This document shows positions 17,367 through 24,273 of a stretch of 48,980 bases of DNA, piece after piece. Below the pieces are notes generated by a model, which was not told the origin of the DNA, did not search any database, and was given only the letters and a program-made list of their open reading frames with translations. The number at the start of each line of letters is the position of its first letter. The first letter of the stretch is position 1. Source of the DNA: an uncultured Bacteroidales bacterium (GTDB taxonomy: Bacteria; Bacteroidota; Bacteroidia; Bacteroidales; UBA932); contig CAMGFA010000009.1 of NCBI GenBank assembly GCA_946055165.1, positions 1 to 48,980 of the forward strand, given 5' to 3'. Made by a program: the position numbers and the translations under genes.

Positions 17367-18377
17367 CTAAATATATACTTCTATAATCTCCGGCCCTGTA
17401 ATATTTCCATTATCCCTGCTTATCCTTTTAAACTTGAGACTTGAAGTACGGCTAAAGAAATCGAGCATTACATCAAGTCGCTGATCGGATAACTGCCCTG
17501 TAAATTTCTGCCCGTAAACATGAGTATCCTTTATAACAAAACGGACATTGTATCTATTCTCAATCTGGCGCAGGGCATCCTCTATCGGAGTCCTGTTCAT
17601 TATTATCTTTCCATATCGCCAAGCTGTCATCGTATTCGGGTCAAGTGTCTGGACAGATATGCTTTTTTCGACAGGATCAATGGATACGCATTGACCAGGA
17701 TAGATCTTCATGACCTCTTCCCTTGAATTATCATTCAGATAATGCATATTGATAGCTCCGTTTACAAGAGTAGTCCGGATAGAACGGCCATCTTCCCCAT
17801 AAGCATCGACATTAAATTCTGTTCCCACTACTTCGATCGTCATTGCTGAAGTCTTTACATGAAAACTGTGATCAGGGTCTTTTGTGACCTTAAAGTACCC
17901 TTCACCCAGTAGTTCCACATCTCTGGTATTTGAAAAACTTGAGGGATATCTTAGAACTGAACCGGAATTAAGCCATACTGTAGAACTATCCGGCAAAACC
18001 ACAGTCGAAGTCATTCCTGCAGTTGTTCGGACTTCAATCATCTGAACGGGATCAGTTTTTATGCTGTTTTTGACAAGAATAGCGGAAACAATCAAGAGTG
18101 GAAGCAGCAAGACTGCTGCAATTCTCTGATAAATTTTGGAATAATGCTTTCTTATGGCTGCATTTCTGCGCTTATACACTTTGGAAAGTGCTATCTCAGT
18201 AGAACCATCTCGGGAAAACTTCATCGCCTGCTCGGATGACCAGTATAAATAAGCCTCACGAGCAAGTTCCCTATGGCTTTCATCTTCAGCAATCCAGTGA
18301 CTTATATTCTCCGCGTCGGAGTCTGAAAGTATTCCTTCAAAATAGCCTAAAAGCGAATTAAAAATATCTTGATCCAT
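17367..18377 (-). CDS. FecR-family anti-sigma factor
   Basis: A 336-residue inner-membrane anti-sigma factor. The cytosolic N-terminus (1-85) holds the sigma; one membrane segment spans about 84-103 (IAAVLLLPLLIVSAIL). The FecR domain follows at roughly 115-215 (LPDSSTVWLNSGS, then GEGYFKV and GTEFNVDAY), and a C-terminal DUF4974 domain at about 258-330 that would contact the SusC STN domain. It is divergent from the ECF sigma gene and 46 bases upstream of susC in the same direction, so the three form a trans-envelope induction circuit for PUL 1. Confidence 0.93.
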   Translation of the reverse strand: MDQDIFNSLLGYFEGILSDSDAENISHWIAEDESHRELAREAYLYWSSEQAMKFSRDGSTEIALSKVYKRRNAAIRKHYSKIYQRIAAVLLLPLLIVSAILVKNSIKTDPVQMIEVRTTAGMTSTVVLPDSSTVWLNSGSVLRYPSSFSNTRDVELLGEGYFKVTKDPDHSFHVKTSAMTIEVVGTEFNVDAYGEDGRSIRTTLVNGAINMHYLNDNSREEVMKIYPGQCVSIDPVEKSISVQTLDPNTMTAWRYGKIIMNRTPIEDALRQIENRYNVRFVIKDTHVYGQKFTGQLSDQRLDVMLDFFSRTSSLKFKRISRDNGNITGPEIIEVYI

Positions 18378-18467
18378 AATTTTTAGCCTTTATAATACTA
18401 TATGACTAACAAAAACTAAAATGTCCTAAAAGTTTTTTTTCTGCTTTTATTTGAATACTCCATTTAT

Positions 18468-18475
18468 TAAGTTTG
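18468..18475 (+). promoter_or_regulatory. -7 element of the ECF sigma gene
   Basis: TAAGTTTG matches TAnnTTTG, 12 bases before the ATG at 18488. I find no good TTTG at the proper distance upstream, so the promoter is weak by housekeeping standards or relies on another factor. Confidence 0.45.
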
Positions 18476-18487
18476 CATAGAATAATT

Positions 18488-19027
18488 ATGACCAATTCTT
18501 CTGATATTCTCTTTAAAGAGGTAGTACAAGGCAATAGAGCAGCGTTTGATGCTCTGTTTAAATTATACTATCCATCTTTGCTTGCGTACTCCATGCGTTT
18601 CTTAACAAAAGAGGATTCTGAAAATATCGTGCAAGATGTCATGTTGTATCTTTGGGAAAACAGACGCACCCTAAAAATCAACAATTTGCAGAATTATCTA
18701 TTTACCTCAGTAAGAAACAAAGCTTTAACTCAATTAAATCACGGATCAGTTAAACAAAGAGTGCATGCTGAGATGATAAATTCATTATTTAAATCTTATT
18801 CTTTCAATGAGATAGCGATTCTGGAAGTAACGGAGAGAATGGAGAAAACCCTGGGCTCCATTCAAAAAGAATATCGGGAAGCCTTTGAATTGAACAGATT
18901 CTACAACAAAAGCTATAAAGAGATTGCCGATATTAAAAATATCTCACCAAAGACTGTTGATTACCGTATTCAACAAGCCTTACAGGCCCTGAAGAAATCC
19001 CTGAATGATTATCTAAAAAAGAACTGA
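18488..19027 (+). CDS. ECF-family RNA polymerase sigma factor
   Basis: A 179-residue sigma-70 of the ECF type common in Bacteroides PULs. Region 2 covers roughly residues 15-85 (FDALFKLYYPSLLAYSMRFL, then ENIVQDVMLYLWENR) and region 4 about 115-172 (YKEIADIKNISPKTVDYRI, the helix-turn-helix). I chose ATG 18488, since the in-frame TTG at 18473 overlaps the -7 element. It is divergent from the FecR gene and probably drives susC and the following operon when released. Visibly AT-rich compared with the genes to its right. Confidence 0.93.
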   Translation: MTNSSDILFKEVVQGNRAAFDALFKLYYPSLLAYSMRFLTKEDSENIVQDVMLYLWENRRTLKINNLQNYLFTSVRNKALTQLNHGSVKQRVHAEMINSLFKSYSFNEIAILEVTERMEKTLGSIQKEYREAFELNRFYNKSYKEIADIKNISPKTVDYRIQQALQALKKSLNDYLKKN

Positions 19028-19034
19028 CTAATCT

Positions 19035-19054
19035 CGGGAAATGATTATTTCCCG
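19035..19054 (+). terminator. Hairpin after the sigma gene
   Basis: Arms CGGGAAAT and ATTTCCCG around a GATT loop, 7 bases after the sigma stop codon. An A-run rather than a U-run follows on the plus strand, so termination is only likely. Confidence 0.45.
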
Positions 19055-19126
19055 GATTCAAAAACACAAAAAGATAGAAATAAGTATAAATTTCGTAAAT
19101 TGCGGGGATTTTATTATTTGAATGAT

Positions 19127-19678
19127 ATGACAGCCATTATTATCGTTATTGCACTTGTGCTTTTGCTTGTGCTTTGGATTGTGTCCACACAGCGTAAACT
19201 CGTTTCTGCCGATGAAATCTGCGGCAATTCCCTCAGCCAGATAGGCGTTCAGCAGCAGAGCCGCTGGGATGCCGTATCGGCCCTGGTAAAGTTGACCAAA
19301 TCCTATAACGAGCACGAATACAACACTTTGGTAGATGTTATCAAACAGCGCAAGGAGATTGGCTCGGGCTCCACTGCCGCCGATGTTAACGCACAGGAGC
19401 AGGCCCTGACTTCAGCTTTCTCCCAGATCAAGCTCGTTGCCGAGCGCTACCCCGAGCTCAAGGCCGATGCCACCTATGCCAAGACCATGGACAGTCTGAA
19501 CAGCTACGAGAATAAAGTCCGTACCAGCCGTATGGTCTATAACGACAGCGTTACCAAATACAACAGACTGGTCCGCCAGTTCCCCGATTCTTTTGTAGCT
19601 TCCATGCTGAAATTCAACACCAAAGAATACTTGCAGGAAGTCTCCGAGAAAAAGGATATGCCCGAAATCAACATCTGA
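19127..19678 (+). CDS. lemA: LemA family protein
   Basis: A 183-residue LemA homologue: an N-terminal membrane segment (residues 2-22), then a long helical bundle with the LemA signature (an early AEQ-like region replaced by QQQSRWDAVSALVKLTKSY, then VRTSRMVYNDSVTKYN and FPDSFVASML near the end). ATG 19127 is chosen over an upstream TTG because it begins the membrane segment. Its stop is three bases before the DUF2207 gene; LemA-DUF2207 pairs are common in bacteria and are thought to act at the membrane, with no firm function. Confidence 0.9.
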   Translation: MTAIIIVIALVLLLVLWIVSTQRKLVSADEICGNSLSQIGVQQQSRWDAVSALVKLTKSYNEHEYNTLVDVIKQRKEIGSGSTAADVNAQEQALTSAFSQIKLVAERYPELKADATYAKTMDSLNSYENKVRTSRMVYNDSVTKYNRLVRQFPDSFVASMLKFNTKEYLQEVSEKKDMPEINI

Positions 19679-19681
19679 TTT

Positions 19682-21307
19682 ATGAGCCGGAAGATTGTGC
19701 TGTGCCTGGCCGGTATTTTTACCGCCCTGCTTTCCTATGCCTACAGCCCTGCCATAAGGCAGATAAAAGTGGATGTGGAGCTGTTCGACAACGGCTCCGC
19801 CCTGGTACAGGAGTACTGGGATGTCTGCGTTGCATCGGGCACGGAGTGGTACCTGGTAAGAGACAATCTGGGCGACATCGTGATTGACAATCTGCAGGTC
19901 AGCGACGAAAGCGGCCTGCAGTTCCGCAATGTGGGAGAATGGGATGTGGACAGGAGTTTGGAGTGGAAAACAGGGAAATGCGGTATAGTCCACAAACGCA
20001 AGGGCGTGGAGCTCTGCTGGGGAGTTGGCAGTATGGGAGACCACAAATACAAAGTCTCATATACCATGTCCAATGTTCTCAAGTCCCTGAACGACTACGA
20101 CATGCTGCATATCCAGTTCGTCTCCCCTGGCCTGTCCTCGGCTCCCCAGCAGGTGGAAGTCCGCCTATGGAGCAAAGGACGCTCCTTCGACACTTCCAGC
20201 TGCAGGGCTTGGGGTTTCGGCTATGAAGGCCGATGCGATTTTGTGGACGGGCAGATGCTTCTGAGCAGCAGCGGGCGTTTCCGCAGCAACAGCAGCGTCA
20301 TTGCCCTGATGCGTTTCGACAAGGGAATGTTCCACCCTGTAAGCCAAAGAGATACGGATTTCCAAAGCGTTTTGGACAAGGCTCTGGAGGGCAGCGATGG
20401 TTCCGATGAGGACGATTTGAGTCCGGGTGCATTCCTGGCCGCAGTTCTGTTTCTGATTGCTCTTCTGGTAATCCTCGCCGTACTGGCCCACAGGGCATAT
20501 ATCAAATCCATTTTGGGATGCAGGGAAAAAGAAGTGAACTGGCACAGGGATCCGCCTTTCAATTCCGACCTTGTCGTGAGCAATCATGTACTCAAACTCT
20601 TGGGAAAGAGCACAAAAGGAAGTTCCCTGGCATCGGCTCTGATTCTCAGAATGTTATATCAAGGATATCTAGATGTGAACAAAGATAAGAAGGGACGCAT
20701 TGAGATATCTTTCAACGAAGAAAAGGGCGTCCCTGAGGAAGGTGTTTGCGCATCCCTATATAAAATGATGCTCCAGGCAAGCGGCAAAGACAGGATACTG
20801 CAGGAAAAAGAATTCTCCAGATGGTCCTCTTCTCACGGCAAACAGGTTTCGAACTGGGTCAAGCTTTGCGAAGACGAAGCAAAGGGCAGACTTTCCGAAA
20901 ACAGATGGCAGATTGGCTGGAAGTTCAGTTCCAAAGGACAGGAAGAATCACGCAATCTTTTGGGATTCAGCAAGTTCCTGAACGACTTCACTCTAATGAA
21001 AGAAAAAGACACCCAGGAGGCCACACTTTGGGAGGAATATCTTGTATTCGGCGCTTTGTTCGGAATTGCCGACAAGGTGGCCAAGCAGCTCAAGGACATC
21101 AATCCTGAGCTCTTCGGAGAAGTGGTGAATTGTGATTACGATACTTTCACCGTGCTTGTCATCAGGTCGAATATGCTTTCACGAGCCATCCTCAACAGCA
21201 GCGCCAACTATGCTGCAAGCCAAGCCGGACAGGGTTTTGGCGGCTCAAGTTCCTTCGGTGGCGGAGGCGGTTTCAGCGGCGGCGGTTTCGGAGGCGGAAG
21301 CAGATAG
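19682..21307 (+). CDS. DUF2207 membrane protein with Gly-rich tail
   Basis: A 541-residue DUF2207 protein. A signal peptide (to about 20) is followed by an extracytoplasmic beta domain with the family's early EYW and WYLVRDN segments, one clear membrane span at about 252-272, and a cytosolic helical region. The C-terminus is a Gly/Ser/Phe-rich run (GGSSSFGGGGGFSGGG), the hallmark tail of this family. Typical members have further hydrophobic segments before the tail; here the YLVFGALFGIADK segment is the only candidate. Operon with lemA. Confidence 0.88.
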   Translation: MSRKIVLCLAGIFTALLSYAYSPAIRQIKVDVELFDNGSALVQEYWDVCVASGTEWYLVRDNLGDIVIDNLQVSDESGLQFRNVGEWDVDRSLEWKTGKCGIVHKRKGVELCWGVGSMGDHKYKVSYTMSNVLKSLNDYDMLHIQFVSPGLSSAPQQVEVRLWSKGRSFDTSSCRAWGFGYEGRCDFVDGQMLLSSSGRFRSNSSVIALMRFDKGMFHPVSQRDTDFQSVLDKALEGSDGSDEDDLSPGAFLAAVLFLIALLVILAVLAHRAYIKSILGCREKEVNWHRDPPFNSDLVVSNHVLKLLGKSTKGSSLASALILRMLYQGYLDVNKDKKGRIEISFNEEKGVPEEGVCASLYKMMLQASGKDRILQEKEFSRWSSSHGKQVSNWVKLCEDEAKGRLSENRWQIGWKFSSKGQEESRNLLGFSKFLNDFTLMKEKDTQEATLWEEYLVFGALFGIADKVAKQLKDINPELFGEVVNCDYDTFTVLVIRSNMLSRAILNSSANYAASQAGQGFGGSSSFGGGGGFSGGGFGGGSR

Positions 21308-21328
21308 TGGCTCAATACAGCTTTTGAA

Positions 21329-21424
21329 ATGAAAAAGTTCCTTCCCATCACCGCACTTTTGAGCATCATGCTCCCCTGCTGCAGTCCGGGCAACGGACTG
21401 CTGGAAGTGGTGGAACTCCGCTAA
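21329..21424 (+). CDS. Tiny lipoprotein-like ORF, 31 residues
   Basis: ATG 21329 to TAA 21424, 21 bases after the DUF2207 stop. It encodes a signal-peptide-like start (MKKFLPITALLSIMLPCC) with a lipobox-like LPCC, then only 14 more residues. It overlaps the stop of the convergent 76-residue gene by four bases. It may be a real micro-lipoprotein or the truncated start of a longer lost gene. Confidence 0.35.
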   Translation: MKKFLPITALLSIMLPCCSPGNGLLEVVELR

Positions 21425-21651
21425 TCGGTATATGGGTCGCCTTCGAATTCGAGTTTGTCGAGATATCCGTGCTTAAATTTGCAGTGCTTGTATATCCACT
21501 CCTTGTTTTTCTCGTCAAGAGCGTTCCACACGGCAGTGCAGTGAGGGTAATTGGCGCTGCCTTCCATCTCGGGATGCTTTGCAAGAATTTTTCCGGCTAT
21601 CCTTTCTTTTTCAGGAACCCTCAGTCCTGACCACCAGTTGTTCAAATCCAT
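21421..21651 (-). CDS. Small hypothetical protein, 76 residues
   Basis: ATG 21651 to TAG 21421. A soluble, charged, aromatic-rich protein starting MDLNNWWSGL, with two Cys (CTAVWNALD, KHCKFKHGY). No signal peptide, membrane span or family I recognise. It starts just beyond the terminator of the BamA-like gene on the same strand, so it would need its own promoter or readthrough. Confidence 0.55.
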   Translation of the reverse strand: MDLNNWWSGLRVPEKERIAGKILAKHPEMEGSANYPHCTAVWNALDEKNKEWIYKHCKFKHGYLDKLEFEGDPYTD

Positions 21652-21668
21652 ACTATTAAAAAATATAG

Positions 21669-21710
21669 GGGCTGACCAAGATGATACATAAGGCGCATAT
21701 TGGTCAGCCC
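21669..21710 (-). terminator. Rho-independent terminator of the BamA-like gene
   Basis: Arms GGGCTGACCAA and TTGGTCAGCCC (11 pairs) around a 20-base loop; on the minus strand a T-rich run (CTATATTTTTT) follows. It starts 12 bases after the stop of the minus-strand gene. Confidence 0.8.
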
Positions 21711-21722
21711 GATTTGTTTATA

Positions 21723-23144
21723 CTAGAACAAATAACCAAGGCCGATATAAAGGCCGCCTGTTCCATCCTGACCCTTGAGAGGGTTGTCATCGGAGTAGAA
21801 CTTGCTTACAGGCATACCGTAATCCACCGCGATTATGAAGTTCTCATTCATAATGAAACGGAAACCGCAACCGAGAGTAATGTGCGGAGTATCCTTCTGG
21901 TCTTTTACAAGAATGTCATAAAGAGCCTTGGAGGCAAGCCCTTCAGCATTTACAGGATTGTAGCTTGTATCCATTCCGCGGAACACCATTGCACCGTCGC
22001 TGAAAAGATTGAGACCCAGAGCTATGTTCTGGTTGAACATCTGCTTCTGGAAGAACCTCCAGCGGAGCTCAAGGTTGTAAACACCGGTATCGAGGCCGAT
22101 GATTCTGCCTCTGGTGATACCGCGCACAGTCTTGGAACCGCCCATTCCATCCACATCGTTGTCCACACCGATTACGGTCATGAATGGAAGAAGATAGTAA
22201 GGCATCTTGTTTCCAAAAGTACCTTCCCAGTTCAAGCGGTAGGTCAATGTGAGGATATCGTTCTTTACAAGAGGGAAATACTGCCTCCAGGTGAGAGAGT
22301 ATCGGTAGCTGTCCGAAGAACTACCAAGCCACTTCGGAGCAAGGTTCACGTGGGCATCGGCCCAGATTCCTGAAGTTGGAGCGCCTTCCTTGTCGCGGGT
22401 ATCGTACTCTATTCCGGCGCGGATGCAACTGTAAAGTCCGCCGTTTTTCTCGCTCTCAGGGATAATGCCCCAATCTGTATAGTAATCGAGAAGGGTCTTG
22501 GTGTAATAGTATTGGTCGGCCTCAGACTTGCCCTTGTTCAAACTGCTGAAGTTCACGGTACCCATATCGAAATTGGTAAGGTGATAGCCCAGCATCCAGT
22601 TCAGTCCGGGAAGAATCTCTCCGATAAAGTCGGCTCTGGCCATAAACATATTCCTTTTGACCTTGTAGAAAGGATTGAAGTAAGGCAGATTGTCCGAACT
22701 GAAACCCTTGGAGACCAGATCAAGATGGGCAAGGCTTCCCGTAGGCCAATAGAAAGCTCCCGTGCGGTCCACATAGGCGCCATAGCCGTTGAAACCGGAA
22801 AAATCGTATGCGGAGTCATTGATGTATTTGGCATTGGCACAGAACCTTACGCCAGGGAAAAGTTCCACTTTGTCATACATCACGTTCACCTGAAACGAGC
22901 CCTTGGTATATGCGGAAATCTCAAAATACCATTTGGATTTGTACATAGGATAGGAACTGCCGTCACCATAATTGTACAACTGAAGAAGTCCACCATACTG
23001 GAAACCTTTGTCCGCATCGAAAGAGATTGCAGGAAGGGGGCCGTAGCTGTAACCCGTTTTAACAATCTGTTCATTGTCAGCGGCTTTAAGCCCAAAGCTC
23101 AAAAGCAATGCCGCAAAAGCGGCAAAAATAGTCTTAACTTTCAT
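21723..23144 (-). CDS. Omp85/BamA-like outer-membrane beta-barrel protein
   Basis: A 473-residue secreted barrel protein. A signal peptide (to about residue 21) leads straight into barrel strands with no POTRA domains. Features of the Omp85 (bacterial surface antigen) C-terminal domain include YDTRDKEGAPTSG, GSKTVRGI (a VRGF-like loop motif) and the last strand GGLYIGLGYLF ending in an aromatic. It resembles the short POTRA-less BamA-like proteins of Bacteroidales, with substrate unknown. Transcribed alone, divergent from metX, with its own terminator. Confidence 0.85.
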   Translation of the reverse strand: MKVKTIFAAFAALLLSFGLKAADNEQIVKTGYSYGPLPAISFDADKGFQYGGLLQLYNYGDGSSYPMYKSKWYFEISAYTKGSFQVNVMYDKVELFPGVRFCANAKYINDSAYDFSGFNGYGAYVDRTGAFYWPTGSLAHLDLVSKGFSSDNLPYFNPFYKVKRNMFMARADFIGEILPGLNWMLGYHLTNFDMGTVNFSSLNKGKSEADQYYYTKTLLDYYTDWGIIPESEKNGGLYSCIRAGIEYDTRDKEGAPTSGIWADAHVNLAPKWLGSSSDSYRYSLTWRQYFPLVKNDILTLTYRLNWEGTFGNKMPYYLLPFMTVIGVDNDVDGMGGSKTVRGITRGRIIGLDTGVYNLELRWRFFQKQMFNQNIALGLNLFSDGAMVFRGMDTSYNPVNAEGLASKALYDILVKDQKDTPHITLGCGFRFIMNENFIIAVDYGMPVSKFYSDDNPLKGQDGTGGLYIGLGYLF

Positions 23145-23181
23145 AACTTTTAGATTAAACTAAAAACAGTGCAATTTAGAA

Positions 23182-23233
23182 AAAATGCCCGTATTATGCA
23201 AAAGTTGCATTTTTTTACTAAAATGCCCATATT
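23182..23233. promoter_or_regulatory. Direct repeats and palindrome in the metX promoter
   Basis: AAAATGCCCGTATT (23182-23195) recurs as AAAATGCCCATATT (23220-23233), spaced 38 bases start to start. Between them ATGCAA-AAG-TTGCAT (23196-23210) is a perfect palindrome covering the -33 TTG. This arrangement looks like binding sites for a repressor or activator of the methionine/threonine operon. Confidence 0.45.
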
Positions 23234-23235
23234 TG
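23205..23235 (+). promoter_or_regulatory. Promoter of metX-thrA
   Basis: TTG (23205-23207), 20 bases, then CATATTTG (23228-23235), one mismatch from TAnnTTTG. The metX ATG at 23247 follows after about 11 bases, so the leader is very short and no riboswitch can fit. Confidence 0.6.
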
Positions 23236-23246
23236 CAGCTGTTTTT

Positions 23247-24269
23247 ATGACAAGACAGGAATTCATATACAATGAGGGCTTCGATTTCGAAGCGGGAGGA
23301 CATATAGACAGTCTGAAAACGGTCTATCACTGCTCCGACAAACTATGGAACAAAGGCGACAGCCGGAAAGTAATCTGGATTTGCCATGCTCTCACAGCCA
23401 ATTCCGACCCCACCCAATGGTGGCCGGACATGGTGGGGCTGGGAAAATTTCTGGACCCGGAGCGCTATTTCATAATCTGCGCAAACATCCTCACATCGGC
23501 CTACGGCTCCAGCAGCCCGGCCTCCCCCGCTCCCGGCAGCGGACAGCCCTATTTTCTGAGCTTCCCACCCACTACGGTAAGGGACATGGTCCGCGCAATG
23601 GACCTGCTGCGCAAGCATCTGGGCATTGAATCCATAGACCTGCTCATTGGTGCCTCCATCGGCGGATTCCAGGCTTTGGAATGGAGCGTGATGTGTCCCG
23701 AAGTCATAAAATCGGCAGCCTACATAGCCTGCGGAGCAAGAGTAAGCCCTTGGATGACAGCATTCAACGAATCCATGCGCATGGCTTTGGAGGCCGATCC
23801 CAGCTTCGGCCGCTGCGAGAGCCTGCACGACGGCCGCAAGGGCCTCGAATGTGCCAGAAGCATAGCCCTGCTCTCCTACCGAAGCTACGAAGGCTATACC
23901 CGCAGCCAGAAGGAGGCCGATCCGGACTGCATCTGGGCCTCGAGAGCCTGCTCCTACCAGCGGCATCAGGGCGAAAAACTCTCGGCCCGCTTCGATGCCT
24001 ACTCCTACTACTACCTCTGCAAAGCCGTGGACAGCCACAACCTCGGACGGGGCCGCAATGGAGTGGAGGCCGCGCTGGCAACAATCCGCGCCAAAAGTCT
24101 GGTCATAGGCATAGACAGCGACTTCATCTTCCCTGTGGAAGAACAGAAATACCTCGCCGCCCACATCCCCGGAGCCAGCTACAGACAGATCAGCTCCCTT
24201 TTCGGACACGACGGCTTCCTCTTGGAGTATTCACAATTAACAGACATACTAAAACCTTATTTACCATAA
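23247..24269 (+). CDS. metX: Homoserine O-acetyltransferase (MetX-type alpha/beta hydrolase)
   Basis: A 340-residue alpha/beta-hydrolase that acylates homoserine with acetyl-CoA in methionine synthesis; cytosolic. Visible: the HALTANSDPTQWW block near residues 48-59, the nucleophile S137 in GASIGGFQALEW, the acid D292 in GIDSDFIFP and the base H321 in GHDGF. I chose ATG 23247 because the promoter excludes the longer frame beginning at 23169. The downstream thrA supplies homoserine and starts four bases after the stop, so both steps are co-expressed. Acetyl versus succinyl use cannot be settled by eye. Confidence 0.9.
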   Translation: MTRQEFIYNEGFDFEAGGHIDSLKTVYHCSDKLWNKGDSRKVIWICHALTANSDPTQWWPDMVGLGKFLDPERYFIICANILTSAYGSSSPASPAPGSGQPYFLSFPPTTVRDMVRAMDLLRKHLGIESIDLLIGASIGGFQALEWSVMCPEVIKSAAYIACGARVSPWMTAFNESMRMALEADPSFGRCESLHDGRKGLECARSIALLSYRSYEGYTRSQKEADPDCIWASRACSYQRHQGEKLSARFDAYSYYYLCKAVDSHNLGRGRNGVEAALATIRAKSLVIGIDSDFIFPVEEQKYLAAHIPGASYRQISSLFGHDGFLLEYSQLTDILKPYLP

Positions 24270-24273
24270 AATT

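Noticed and set aside
23147..23246. SAM riboswitch upstream of metX
   Set aside because: The leader after the promoter is only about 10 bases, too short for any known riboswitch.
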